From the NCBI RefSeq assembly GCF_017873855.1, contig NZ_JAGGKR010000001.1, forward strand, positions 930,001-994,000: a stretch of DNA of 64,000 nt, given 5' to 3'. The notes under the pieces are model-generated. The model saw nothing but the letters and a program-made list of their open reading frames with translations, searched no databases and was not told the origin of the DNA. Positions 55,372-63,913 of the stretch are shown piece by piece. How positions within the stretch are numbered: the stretch's first letter is position 1; the number at the start of each line of letters is the position of its first letter. The DNA comes from Methanolinea mesophila (GTDB lineage Archaea; Halobacteriota; Methanomicrobia; Methanomicrobiales; Methanospirillaceae). A program made the position numbers and the translations under genes.

Positions 55372-55967
55372 ATGAACGTCCTCATCTGATCGGGGAGGTC
55401 CCGTATCCGTGCGGGAGATCCGATCGCCATCTTCCCTTCGGGAACGTCCCTGGTCACGACCGATCCCGCTGCAACTGCTGCCTTTTTCCCGATCCTGATG
55501 CCGGGCAGAATGGTACAGTTAGCCCCGATGACTGCCGAATCACCGACCACAGGTCCTTTCAGTTCAGGTTTCCCTGTCGGGGGGTACCGGTCATTCGTGA
55601 GGACCGCATTCGGGCCGATAAACACATTATTTCCTATCTCCGTAAGGGTTGGAATGAAGACCATGCTCTGGATCCTCACCCCGTTTCCGATAGTACAGAA
55701 TCCCTCGATTACCGTCGCAGTCCCTATCGCAACATCCGACCCGATTCTGGTCTTTTCCCGGATCATGACGTTATGGCCGGTCTGGAAATTATCCCCTATC
55801 TCCACATCGCAGTAGATTATCGTCCCGGTCCTAAGTATCGCATGGTTTCCTATTACTGTGCCGGGAAAATCCGTTTGTCCTAGCCGTTCCCGTGAAGGGA
55901 AACCAAGGATCACTGGTTCAAAAAGCTGAGCGGAATTCCCAATGGAATTTTTTCCATATCGTGTCAT
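55368..55967 (-). CDS. Hexapeptide-repeat N-acetyltransferase (WbpD-like)
   Basis: A 199-aa left-handed beta-helix acyltransferase with many [LIV]-G-x-x hexapeptide repeats ([53 protein letters not shown]). It would acetylate the C3 amine of UDP-GlcNAc3NA using acetyl-CoA, completing UDP-GlcNAc3NAcA. First gene of the Wbp-like operon; the next ATG overlaps its stop. I start at ATG 55967, preceded by a G-run; a longer in-frame GTG start at 56018 is possible. The 229-bp upstream spacer probably holds the operon promoter. Confidence 0.87.
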   Translation of the reverse strand: MTRYGKNSIGNSAQLFEPVILGFPSRERLGQTDFPGTVIGNHAILRTGTIIYCDVEIGDNFQTGHNVMIREKTRIGSDVAIGTATVIEGFCTIGNGVRIQSMVFIPTLTEIGNNVFIGPNAVLTNDRYPPTGKPELKGPVVGDSAVIGANCTILPGIRIGKKAAVAAGSVVTRDVPEGKMAIGSPARIRDLPDQMRTFI

Positions 55968-56247
55968 TGTTGGTGTACGCCCCCCCAGAGCGGGATATGA
56001 AGTGATTTTAAAATTCACTCAATAAATGGAAGATATAATTCAAGATAAATACATCGTTTTTGAAAAAAAGCCTATCCATAGTTGCCACCTCAAGATTTCG
56101 CGGCAAATTCGGTTTCATAACTCCCTGGAGTGTTTTGTCGAGCGCGCCGCCTGACCCGAATTTCATAAGATCCAGGCGCAAAATCCAAAAAAATCTTTTA
56201 CTGGGCGAAGGATGTGAAAACCGGGGTTAGGTCTTACCACCTTCGGG

Positions 56248-57165
56248 CTACCCTTTGAAAGGTTGATATTTCACTGACCTTGCACACAGAATCAATCCAT
56301 TGAGGAACCCCTTGAAATAACAGAACAATAATTTTGCACTTTTATGCTTAACCAAATGAACATACACCGTATGCCCGATATCATAAGAGAATAAATAAAA
56401 ATAAAATTTGAAAAAACGGGCATCCGTGGAATATTTTTTCATGAAATACATCCGGTTACGTGTCATATAATATTCAAAAAACCCGGTGATTCTTCTCGTG
56501 GTGAAAGAAACCTTATGCCAGACTTTGGCATTCTTCAGACAAACGATCCTCAATCCCAGTTTTTTCACTCTTACACAAAAATCCACGTCTTCCCAGTAGG
56601 CGAAATATTCGGGATCGTATAGTCCGGTCCGTATGATAGTATTGTGTGAAATGAGGAGAAACCCGTGATAATCGATGTCCAGGCACGCAGGAAATTCTGT
56701 ATCTTTTTGTCCGTTATAGAGAAGAGACGTGGTTGCATGGTCCCAGTCGATCATTGCGCCTCCGAGTTGAATGATTTCAGGTGCATCGTAATAATAGACC
56801 AAGGGTGACGCAATCCCGATCGAAGGATCGGATTCCATGCAATGCAATAATTCCTTGAGCATGTTTTCGTTGCACATCACATCGTTGTTGGAAATAAAAA
56901 GATAATCAAAACCCATTTCGAGTGCATGCCGGATCCCGACATTCTGCCCTTCCGCAACACCGTAATTTTTCCCGAGCTCGATCACGGTGAATTCAGGGAA
57001 AAGAGTCTTTACCATCTGCTGAGAGCCGTCTTTTGATCCATTATCAACGACAATTACGTCATAATTTGAATAGTCAATTTTTTTATAGGAATGTAAACAC
57101 TCTTCAAGAACATTTTTCGCATCCCAGTTTACGACAACGATAATTACCTTTTTTGGATGTTCCAA
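56248..57165 (-). CDS. GT2 glycosyltransferase (rhamnosyltransferase/WbbL-like)
   Basis: A 305-aa GT2 enzyme: VIIVVVNWDAKNVLEECLHS, VIVVDNGSKDGSQQMV, SNNDVMCNENMLKELL (metal-binding NND) and YFAYWEDVDFCVRVKKLGLR. This matches the WbbL/rhamnosyltransferase group, inverting enzymes that extend lipid-linked glycans. It starts at TTG 57165 with AGGTGA 6 nt upstream; no ATG is available near that point. It lies upstream of the Wbp-like operon on the same strand and may use its product, though that is inference. Confidence 0.87.
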   Translation of the reverse strand: MEHPKKVIIVVVNWDAKNVLEECLHSYKKIDYSNYDVIVVDNGSKDGSQQMVKTLFPEFTVIELGKNYGVAEGQNVGIRHALEMGFDYLFISNNDVMCNENMLKELLHCMESDPSIGIASPLVYYYDAPEIIQLGGAMIDWDHATTSLLYNGQKDTEFPACLDIDYHGFLLISHNTIIRTGLYDPEYFAYWEDVDFCVRVKKLGLRIVCLKNAKVWHKVSFTTRRITGFFEYYMTRNRMYFMKKYSTDARFFKFYFYLFSYDIGHTVYVHLVKHKSAKLLFCYFKGFLNGLILCARSVKYQPFKG

Positions 57166-57485
57166 ATATTTTCACCTTTATGGGGCAATTTTTATTGAGA
57201 GAGGGGTTTAAGTTCCAACTCTAAAAATTATCCTATTTAATCCAAATTCGAATCACTTAAGAGGGTTCGCACAATAATTCTGGATGCTATCCGGGGGGAG
57301 TACCAATTTTCAGTTATGTACCGGAAAGGGGCCAGGTACATTGTTTCGGGACAGCCCGGATTCTGTGAAAGGTACTGTGACAGCCCAAAATGCCTGTAAC
57401 CTGGAGGCAGAGCAGGAAAGTCTTGCAAATTAGGTTCTTTCTCCAGCGGGTACTTTTCGCTCAGGAAGATCCGGGAATTCAATGT
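57166..57485. other. Divergent spacer upstream of the CapF-like gene
   Basis: A 320-bp gap between the leftward GT2 and the rightward CapF-like gene. A 93-codon leftward frame (57237-57518) is fairly protein-like but has no ribosome-binding site, overlaps the CapF start and matches nothing I know. Probably promoter sequence, perhaps with a decayed gene. Confidence 0.4.
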
Positions 57486-58925
57486 ATGAAACACAGGGTA
57501 GGGATCACGGGCCGGCACGGGTTCCTTGGCACAAGTCTCGACAGGTATCTCCAGAGATATGAGGATGAGATCGAGGTAATCCCATTTTCCCGGGATATGT
57601 TCTCACAACCGCATGACCTGATTGAATTTTGCCGGAACTGCGATACAATCGTTCATTTTGCCGCGGTGACCCGGGGTGACGAAGAGGCCGTGTACCGGGT
57701 CAACATGGATCTCGTGCTATCACTCTGCTCGGCCCTCGAACATGTGGAACACGTTCCTCACGTGATATATGCCTCATCGGTGCATGAAACCCGGAACACC
57801 GGGTACGGGCGGTCGAAACGTGAGGGAAGGATGCTGCTGGAGGAATGGGCCCGGAAGAACGGGTCCCCCTTTACCGGCCTGGTGATCCCGAATGTCTTCG
57901 GCCCGTTCTGCCGCCCGTTCTACCTTTCCTTCATCGCAACCTTCTGTTACCAGCTCACTCACGGGCAGGAGGCAGAGATCCACGTCGATGCCCTCATGAA
58001 CCTGGTGTACGTGGAGGAGCTGATGGAACTGCTGGTATCCCTGATCCGTACAGGTCCGCAGGAGTCCTGCATCACCGTCCCGCCGGGCGGGGTATTCCTG
58101 GTCAGCGAAGTGCTCGAAAAACTGACCGGCTTTCGCGACCTGTACTGTGTCCAGGGGATTGTCCCCCCGCTGGACGAACCCTTCGACCGCAGACTTTTCA
58201 CCACGTTCCACTCGTACGTTGAGCCGGCCCATTTCCCGGTCCCCCTGGACGTTTCCCGAGAGGGGGATACAAGAGTCGCAGCACCGGGAGAGAAAGACAG
58301 AGAGGGGGTAGTCATCTCCATGCTGGCATCAGGAGGGGAGAAGGATCATGAGAAGGTTGTCATCTCCATGCTGGCATCAGGAGGCGAGAAGGACCGTGGA
58401 AAGGCCGTCGTCTCCATGCTGGCATCAGGAGGCGAGAAGGACCGTGGAAGGGCCGCGGTCTCCATGCTGGCATCAGGAGGCGAGAAGGATCGTGAGAGGG
58501 CCGCGGTCTCCATGCTGGCATCAGGAGGCGAGAAGGATCGTGGAAGGGCCATCACCTCCATGCTGGCATCAGGAGGTGAGAAGGATCGTGAGAGGGCCGC
58601 CGTCTCCGTGCTGGCACTTGGAGGTGAGAAGGATCGTGGAAGGGCCGTCGTTTCGGTGCTCGCACCGGGCAAACGCATGGGAAATCACTACCATGCCGAA
58701 ACATTCGAACGTCTCTCCATCCTCCAGGGGAATGCGTCCCTGCGGATGAGGAGGATCGACTCGGAGTGGGTCACCGAATACGACCTGGATGGAGATGCTC
58801 CGGGCTATATTGATATTCCGGTGTATCATACGCATGAAATCACAAATACCGGGGTCTCTGATCTCGTCACAGTGGTATGGAGCGATACGAGCGACGAACG
58901 GGATACCTTTTTTGAGACGATATGA
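57486..58925 (+). CDS. CapF-like bifunctional nucleotide-sugar reductase-cupin epimerase with inserted tandem repeats
   Basis: A 479-aa homologue of CapF, the enzyme that with CapE and CapG makes UDP-N-acetyl-L-fucosamine. Residues 1-250 are a short-chain dehydrogenase domain: GITGRHGFLGTSL, Tyr107/Lys111 in TGYGRSKREG, PNVFGPFCRPFYLSFIATFC. Residues about 388-479 are the cupin with GNHYH (His401, His403) and the ending typical of CapF. Between them, residues 276-387 are seven 16-residue repeats absent from normal CapF. Removing them leaves 367 aa, close to the usual length of about 370. Start ATG 57486. No CapE homologue is in the window; the 2-epimerase at 50676 could act as CapG. Whether the enzyme stays active is uncertain. 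Confidence 0.83.
   Translation: MKHRVGITGRHGFLGTSLDRYLQRYEDEIEVIPFSRDMFSQPHDLIEFCRNCDTIVHFAAVTRGDEEAVYRVNMDLVLSLCSALEHVEHVPHVIYASSVHETRNTGYGRSKREGRMLLEEWARKNGSPFTGLVIPNVFGPFCRPFYLSFIATFCYQLTHGQEAEIHVDALMNLVYVEELMELLVSLIRTGPQESCITVPPGGVFLVSEVLEKLTGFRDLYCVQGIVPPLDEPFDRRLFTTFHSYVEPAHFPVPLDVSREGDTRVAAPGEKDREGVVISMLASGGEKDHEKVVISMLASGGEKDRGKAVVSMLASGGEKDRGRAAVSMLASGGEKDRERAAVSMLASGGEKDRGRAITSMLASGGEKDRERAAVSVLALGGEKDRGRAVVSVLAPGKRMGNHYHAETFERLSILQGNASLRMRRIDSEWVTEYDLDGDAPGYIDIPVYHTHEITNTGVSDLVTVVWSDTSDERDTFFETI
58311..58646 (+). repeat. Seven in-frame 48-bp tandem repeats within the CapF-like gene
   Basis: Units start at 58311, 58359, 58407, 58455, 58503, 58551 and 58599. Each encodes a 16-residue unit close to VVSMLASGGEKDRGRA, with RGRA and RERA variants alternating. 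A degenerate half-unit precedes (58275-58310), and the native sequence VVSVLAPGKRMGNHYH follows at 58647. All units keep the reading frame. Confidence 0.95.
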
Positions 58926-59194
58926 AAATCGAGGCGCATCAACCCCGCCCGACCCGTTGTTCCACGGGGCCCGTGTTTTTTCCCACTATCAGCATTGATC
59001 CGGTTTCGTTCTCCCGATTCCGGAGAATGGCGGTGATGCAACCACCTGAGAGTAGAATCTGGTGCGGAAGTGAACAATGTCGGCGCATTGAGAGCAGGAT
59101 TCGGGTGACAGAGATATCCCAGAATAAACCGAAATAGTTTCTATCGCTAAAAAAAAATACGTAACACATACGAAATCCCACGTGTGAACCTGGC

Positions 59195-60421
59195 ATGCCT
59201 CCGCTGTTGTCGATCATAATACCCACGAGAAACAGGCAGAAATATGCAATCTCTACCGTTGAGAGTATTTTGAACATTCAGGATCCCGATCTCGAACTCG
59301 TGGTTCAGGACAACAGTACTACCGGGGAACTGGGAGAGTACCTGCGGAACACCACCGATGATGAACGCCTGGTCTATCACTATAATCCCCGTCCCGTGTC
59401 GATGATAGACAATTTCGAATGTGCGGTCAGATCGTCTTCAGGGCGGTATTTGTGTTGTATCGGGGATGACGACGGTCTCAATCCCGGGATCCTCGAGGTA
59501 GCACGCCAGGCGGATGAGGAAGGGTGGGATGCGGTCATACCGGCGATCAATGTCGTGTATTACTGGCCGGGTTCCCTGGGACGCGGTAGTACAAAAAAAG
59601 ATCCGGATGACGGGGTATTGCACATTAATCCGTATTCAGCGGATATTTCGTTCGCCGATTCAGAGTCCGAACTCAGGAGACTTGTCCGGGACGGAGGACT
59701 GAATTACTTTCTCGCGGGAATTCCGAGGTTATACCACGGGATTGTAAGTCGAACGGTGTTACACGCAATATATGAAACAACCGGCTCACATTTCGGGGGA
59801 TTGTCCCCTGATGTCTATATCGCCGTTGCGAGCGCCGGTTATGCAAAAAAAGTAGTTACGGTAAATTATCCGTTGACTATCTTAGGTGCCTGCGAAGCGA
59901 GCGCTACCGCCCAATCCGAGCGCGGGGAACATAGCGGACCACTTGAGAACGCTCCCCATTTCCAGCACAGGGAACACTATCAATGGTCGACGCGTGTCCC
60001 CTGTTTCTATTGCGTCGAGACGATTTGGGCCGATTCCATGGTCGCTGCCTTGACCGCCCTGGGAAGACACGATCTCCTGCGCGAGTTCAATACCACGAAT
60101 CTCGCAGCCCATTGCATTCTCTATTACCCGAAATATTTCCCGGTCATCATCCGTGACATGGTACGGTATTTCAGGGAAACACCTACGGACCTTGCTACCG
60201 GAATGGTGAGATTCTCACACCTGATAGTGCATAATTTCAGGAACGACGTGCTGAAACGGTATCGTGCGAGAATCTGGGGGACCTCAGGACCTCCATGCAC
60301 CACATACCATAATGTTCGCGACATACAGGAAGCGATGGGCATCCTGGCCGGGTACCTGGATCAGAACAACCCGGAATTCATGGACTCGATATCGAACACG
60401 AAACTGGAACAGGGGATTTAA
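59195..60421 (+). CDS. GT2 glycosyltransferase
   Basis: A 408-aa GT2 enzyme. Core motifs: PLLSIIIPTRNRQKYAISTV, LELVVQDNSTTGELGEYL and the metal-binding YLCCIGDDDGLNPG (about residue 90). The C-terminal 200 residues are not typical of short GT2 proteins and have no clear membrane helix. It may act on the same glycan as the CapF-like enzyme 269 bp upstream. It ends 93 bp from the convergent GalU gene. Donor sugar unknown. Confidence 0.85.
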   Translation: MPPLLSIIIPTRNRQKYAISTVESILNIQDPDLELVVQDNSTTGELGEYLRNTTDDERLVYHYNPRPVSMIDNFECAVRSSSGRYLCCIGDDDGLNPGILEVARQADEEGWDAVIPAINVVYYWPGSLGRGSTKKDPDDGVLHINPYSADISFADSESELRRLVRDGGLNYFLAGIPRLYHGIVSRTVLHAIYETTGSHFGGLSPDVYIAVASAGYAKKVVTVNYPLTILGACEASATAQSERGEHSGPLENAPHFQHREHYQWSTRVPCFYCVETIWADSMVAALTALGRHDLLREFNTTNLAAHCILYYPKYFPVIIRDMVRYFRETPTDLATGMVRFSHLIVHNFRNDVLKRYRARIWGTSGPPCTTYHNVRDIQEAMGILAGYLDQNNPEFMDSISNTKLEQGI

Positions 60422-60514
60422 TGTTCCTGGTCCGGGCCGACGGCCTCACGTGAAACCTCATCCGCCTGGACCTGGGTTTGCATCAGGGAGGGCCCGGTAC
60501 GAACGATCGATCCC

Positions 60515-61393
60515 TTACATCCCCTTTTTCCTGATATATTCCCCCAGTTCCCCCTTCATCCCCTCATCCTCCATCGCGTACTCGATGATCGTCTCGATAT
60601 AGCCGAGTTTATCCCCGGTGTCGAACCTCTTCCCGGTATATTTGTACGCATATACATCCTCTTTTTTCATCAGCTGCCGGATTGCATCGGTCAGCTGGAT
60701 CTCTCCGCCAGCACCCGGGGTCACCAGATCAAAGCAGGGAAATAGTGCGGGTGTGAACACGTACCTTCCAATCGCCCCGAGATTTGACGGAGCGTGTTCA
60801 GCCCGGGGTTTCTCTACGATATCCTCGAGAAGAAAGAGGTTGTCGCCCTCTTCACGTCCTTTGATGATCCCGTACTTGCTGATATCCTTCTTTGCAACCT
60901 CCTGTACCGCAATCACGGATCCACCGGTCTTCTCGAACACGTCGATGAGCCGGCGTGTGCAGGGGATCCCGTCCTTCATGATGTCGTCGCCGAGGAGCAC
61001 CGCGAACGGGTCGTCACCGCAATGCTTTTCGGCCGAACGAACCGCATCGCCGAGGCCTTTCGGCTCCGTCTGGCGGGTGAAATGGATACCCCGGAACCTG
61101 GATATCTCGTTCAGGTCCTTCAGCTGCTGGTTCTTTCCATGACGCTCGAGGTGCATCCGGAGCTCCGGTGCGTCGTCGAAATAGTCCTCGACCGCGCGTT
61201 TCCCCCGCCCGGTGATGATCAGGATGTCATCGATCCCCGAATCGAAGGCTTCCTCGACGACATAGTGGATGACCGGCTTATCAATGATGGGAAGCATCTC
61301 CTTGGGCATCGATTTCGTCACGGGAAGGAATCGCGTGCCGAGACCCGCCGCCGGTATGACCGCTTTCCTCACCCGGGTCTTCTTCTTCACCAT
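60515..61393 (-). CDS. galU: UTP-glucose-1-phosphate uridylyltransferase (GalU/AglF-like)
   Basis: A 292-aa nucleotidyltransferase that makes UDP-glucose from UTP and glucose-1-phosphate. Signature AVIPAAGLGTRFLPVTKS and KEMLPIIDKP, HFTRQTEPKGLGDAVRSA, VLLGDDIM and GGEIQLTDAI are all present. The start at ATG 61393 has GGTGA 8-9 nt upstream and gives normal length; the longer open frame adds only a Gly/Pro-rich stretch. It lies 94 nt downstream of the UDP-glucose dehydrogenase gene on the same strand, so the pair should turn glucose-1-phosphate into UDP-glucuronate. Confidence 0.93.
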   Translation of the reverse strand: MVKKKTRVRKAVIPAAGLGTRFLPVTKSMPKEMLPIIDKPVIHYVVEEAFDSGIDDILIITGRGKRAVEDYFDDAPELRMHLERHGKNQQLKDLNEISRFRGIHFTRQTEPKGLGDAVRSAEKHCGDDPFAVLLGDDIMKDGIPCTRRLIDVFEKTGGSVIAVQEVAKKDISKYGIIKGREEGDNLFLLEDIVEKPRAEHAPSNLGAIGRYVFTPALFPCFDLVTPGAGGEIQLTDAIRQLMKKEDVYAYKYTGKRFDTGDKLGYIETIIEYAMEDEGMKGELGEYIRKKGM

Positions 61394-61487
61394 GATATGC
61401 TCACCCCGGAAATCGGGCGTCCGGCAGGAAGGGGGTCGCCTGCCCGCCCCGCCGCGCAGCGCCGGAGGCAGCGCAAATCCCCCCGCA

Positions 61488-62762
61488 TCACCAGCACACT
61501 CCCTCGTAGATTGCTGCCTCCCTGCGGGCCCTGGCGATCCTCCGGCCGTCAATCACGATCTTCCCCCGGTAGTCCAGGTCCTCGAATTCCTTCCACTCGG
61601 TGACGATAAGGACCGCATCGGCGTCGAGCACCTCTTTCGCGGTCCCTGCGTACCTGATATCCGGGAAGAGCGGCCTGAAGTTGTCTGCCGCGATCGGGTC
61701 GAACGCGACAACCCTCGCTCCTTCGCGGAGCAGTGCCCGGATCACCGGGACCGCTCTGCTCTCCCTCACGTCGTCGCTGTCCGGCTTGAACGCGAGGCCC
61801 AGGACCCCGATGGTCTTCCCGCGTAGTTCCAGGTGCCGTTCAAGGAGGCTGACCAGGTTCGCAGGCTGCGCCTCGTTCCGTTCCATCACGGCGTCCAGGA
61901 TAAAGGGCTCGATGCCGGTCGCCCGTGCATGCGCAATGAGCGCCCGGACGTCCTTCGGGAAGCAGGAACCGCCGAACCCGATCCCGGACCGGAAGAACTG
62001 GTGGCCGATCCGTGAGTCCATGCCTACCCCTTCAAACACCTCGTAGCTGTCGATACCGAGCTTCTTGCAGAGATTCCCGATCTCGTTCGCGAAACTGATC
62101 TTGGTGGCGAGGAAGGCATTGCTGGTGTATTTTATCATTTCCGAGGTACGGAGTGTCGTGAAAAAAACCGGGGCGTCGAGAGGTTCGTAGACCTGCTCCA
62201 TGACCTTCCTGCTCCTGTCGTCGTGTACCCCGATGACCACCCGGTCCGCGTAGAAGAAGTCCTCCACCGCGGTCCCTTCTTTCAGGAACTCGGGGTTGGA
62301 TGCCACGCCGAAGTCGAGGAATGCCTTCTTCCCGGATTCACGTTCCAGTATCGGGATCACGATGGTCTCCGTGGTACCGGGGAGGACGGTACTCTTCATG
62401 ATGATCGTGCGATAGTTCCCATCCGACCCGAGACTTTTCCCTATCGTCCGGGATACCTCTTCCACCTGGCCCAGATCGATCGATCCGTCCTCCAGTGAAG
62501 GGGTACCGACGCAGACGAACGTGACCTCCGAATCGCGGACCGCACCGGCGAGATCGGTCGTGGTCCGGATCCTCGCCGTGTTCCTCTCCAGCAGGTCGTC
62601 GAGCCCCTTCTCGAAGATGGGGCTCACCCCGGAGCTGATCAGGTCGAGCTTCCTCTGGTCACGACCCACGAACACGACATTGTGCCCCATTTCCGCGAGG
62701 CACGCTCCGGTGACGGCTCCGACATACCCGGTCCCTATCACGGTGATATGCATCGTGTTCAT
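61488..62762 (-). CDS. UDP-glucose 6-dehydrogenase (AglM-like)
   Basis: A 424-aa NAD-dependent dehydrogenase: VIGTGYVGAVTGACLAEMGH at the start, VGTPSLEDGSIDL, catalytic Cys in FGGSCFPKDVRALI (about 260) and GLAFKPDSDDVRESRA. It oxidises UDP-glucose to UDP-glucuronate, a precursor of N-glycan uronic acids in archaea. A G-run (GGGGGG) 9 nt before the ATG supports the start at 62762. Operon with galU downstream. Distinct in sequence from the WbpA/WecC-type dehydrogenase at 51775. Confidence 0.93.
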   Translation of the reverse strand: MNTMHITVIGTGYVGAVTGACLAEMGHNVVFVGRDQRKLDLISSGVSPIFEKGLDDLLERNTARIRTTTDLAGAVRDSEVTFVCVGTPSLEDGSIDLGQVEEVSRTIGKSLGSDGNYRTIIMKSTVLPGTTETIVIPILERESGKKAFLDFGVASNPEFLKEGTAVEDFFYADRVVIGVHDDRSRKVMEQVYEPLDAPVFFTTLRTSEMIKYTSNAFLATKISFANEIGNLCKKLGIDSYEVFEGVGMDSRIGHQFFRSGIGFGGSCFPKDVRALIAHARATGIEPFILDAVMERNEAQPANLVSLLERHLELRGKTIGVLGLAFKPDSDDVRESRAVPVIRALLREGARVVAFDPIAADNFRPLFPDIRYAGTAKEVLDADAVLIVTEWKEFEDLDYRGKIVIDGRRIARARREAAIYEGVCW

Positions 62763-63055
62763 AGACGTACGCCCCCCGTTCGAGAAGGAGACGACCCTGT
62801 GGAAGGAAAAAAAATCATTATTTGTCCGGGAGTGCAGCGTTTCATTCTCAAAACCTTCCCGTTATTGTTCGTAGTATGAAATTATAATAATTCTTCAATT
62901 TTTTCAGATCGTGCGGCCGCTTCATCCGGGAAGCATCTGTCTCTCCCGTTCACCAGAAGCATCCCGGGATTCAGGTTCATTTTTCGCCCGATACCTCACC
63001 TTTATTGAGCCCGGACAATCACTAAAGGTTAAATGCTACCCTGATGACCTAGTAG
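62763..63055. promoter_or_regulatory. Divergent spacer between UDP-glucose dehydrogenase and FkbM genes
   Basis: A 293-bp region. GAAATTATAATAATTC at 62878-62893 is the best TATA candidate and reads well in both directions. No coding frame. Confidence 0.35.
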
Positions 63056-63913
63056 ATGAGGGGAGCGTTGAGGTTATTATCAGGAAGCAAGGAATATGGA
63101 GGCAAATTCCTCGGTCTTTGCACCCGCTTATTGTCCGGGAAAGAACCAGGACAGGAGCAGTATTGTGAAGAGGAGATCCGGTTATTGCCCTGTTTATGCG
63201 ACAAAAATAAGATTTCCCTCGATATCGGGGCCCATTGGGGAGAATATACCTTCTGGCTGGAGAAATATTCGAAATGCACCTATGCCTTCGAACCCCACCC
63301 GGATATGATCGAAAAACTCCATGAAAGATTTTCACAATATCCCAATGTGAAAATTATTCCCTATGCGGTATCGGACAGGAATGGTAGTGCCGAGCTTTAT
63401 ACTCCGTCGGTACACGGGGAAGAGATCATCGGCCTGTCCACGATCAACCTGGAAAAGAACAAACTGGACGGTTTTCCAATCGTAAAAAATCCGGTGAAAA
63501 CGATCCGGCTGGACGATTGTCACCTGGATGAGGTCGGGTTCATCAAAATTGACGTCGAAGGGAACGAACGGGAAGTCCTCGAAGGAGCACAGAATATCCT
63601 TGAAAAGTACCACCCTGGCATTATGGTCGAGCTGGAAAACAGGCATCACCCCGGTGCAATCGATTCCATCGGTCGGTTCATGGAAGAATTCCATTATATG
63701 GGCTATTTCTTTTTCGAGGGAAAATTATTCGAAATGGTACATTTTCAACCCGAAGACCACCAGAATATAAAAAATCTGAATGAGACCGGCACCGGCAGGC
63801 GGGAAAATACCATCTACATTAACAATTTCATTTTCATACACAATTCGGACCGATCCACACTCAGGAAACTTACGAAATTCCTGAAACCGAAGGAACCCAT
63901 AAAATTACACTGA
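63056..63913 (+). CDS. FkbM family SAM-dependent methyltransferase
   Basis: A 285-aa methyltransferase: SAM motif ISLDIGAHWGEYTFWLEKY (about residues 53-71), YAFEPHPDMI, and FkbM signature FIKIDVEGNEREVLEGA (about 165-181) with IMVELENRHH. The third FkbM protein in the window and the only GC-rich one. It has a C-terminal extension ending in a basic stretch (FLKPKEPIK). Likely O-methylates a sugar in the surface glycan. Start ATG 63056; ribosome-binding site not obvious. Confidence 0.85.
   Translation: MRGALRLLSGSKEYGGKFLGLCTRLLSGKEPGQEQYCEEEIRLLPCLCDKNKISLDIGAHWGEYTFWLEKYSKCTYAFEPHPDMIEKLHERFSQYPNVKIIPYAVSDRNGSAELYTPSVHGEEIIGLSTINLEKNKLDGFPIVKNPVKTIRLDDCHLDEVGFIKIDVEGNEREVLEGAQNILEKYHPGIMVELENRHHPGAIDSIGRFMEEFHYMGYFFFEGKLFEMVHFQPEDHQNIKNLNETGTGRRENTIYINNFIFIHNSDRSTLRKLTKFLKPKEPIKLH

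Noticed and set aside
30487-56110. Shared GGTGGCAAC near 30496 and, inverted, near 56079-56087 upstream of two glycan operons
   Set aside because: Only 9 bp match with differing surroundings; likely chance.
57237-57518. 93-codon minus-strand frame upstream of the CapF-like gene
   Set aside because: Fairly natural composition but no start signal, overlaps the CapF start and no family recognised.
58311-58646. CRISPR-like array
   Set aside because: Repeats are contiguous with no spacers and encode protein in frame.
58346-58749. Long alternative frames through the 48-bp repeats (plus and minus strand)
   Set aside because: A 48-bp period keeps any stop-free frame open; only the CapF frame continues into conserved domains on both sides.
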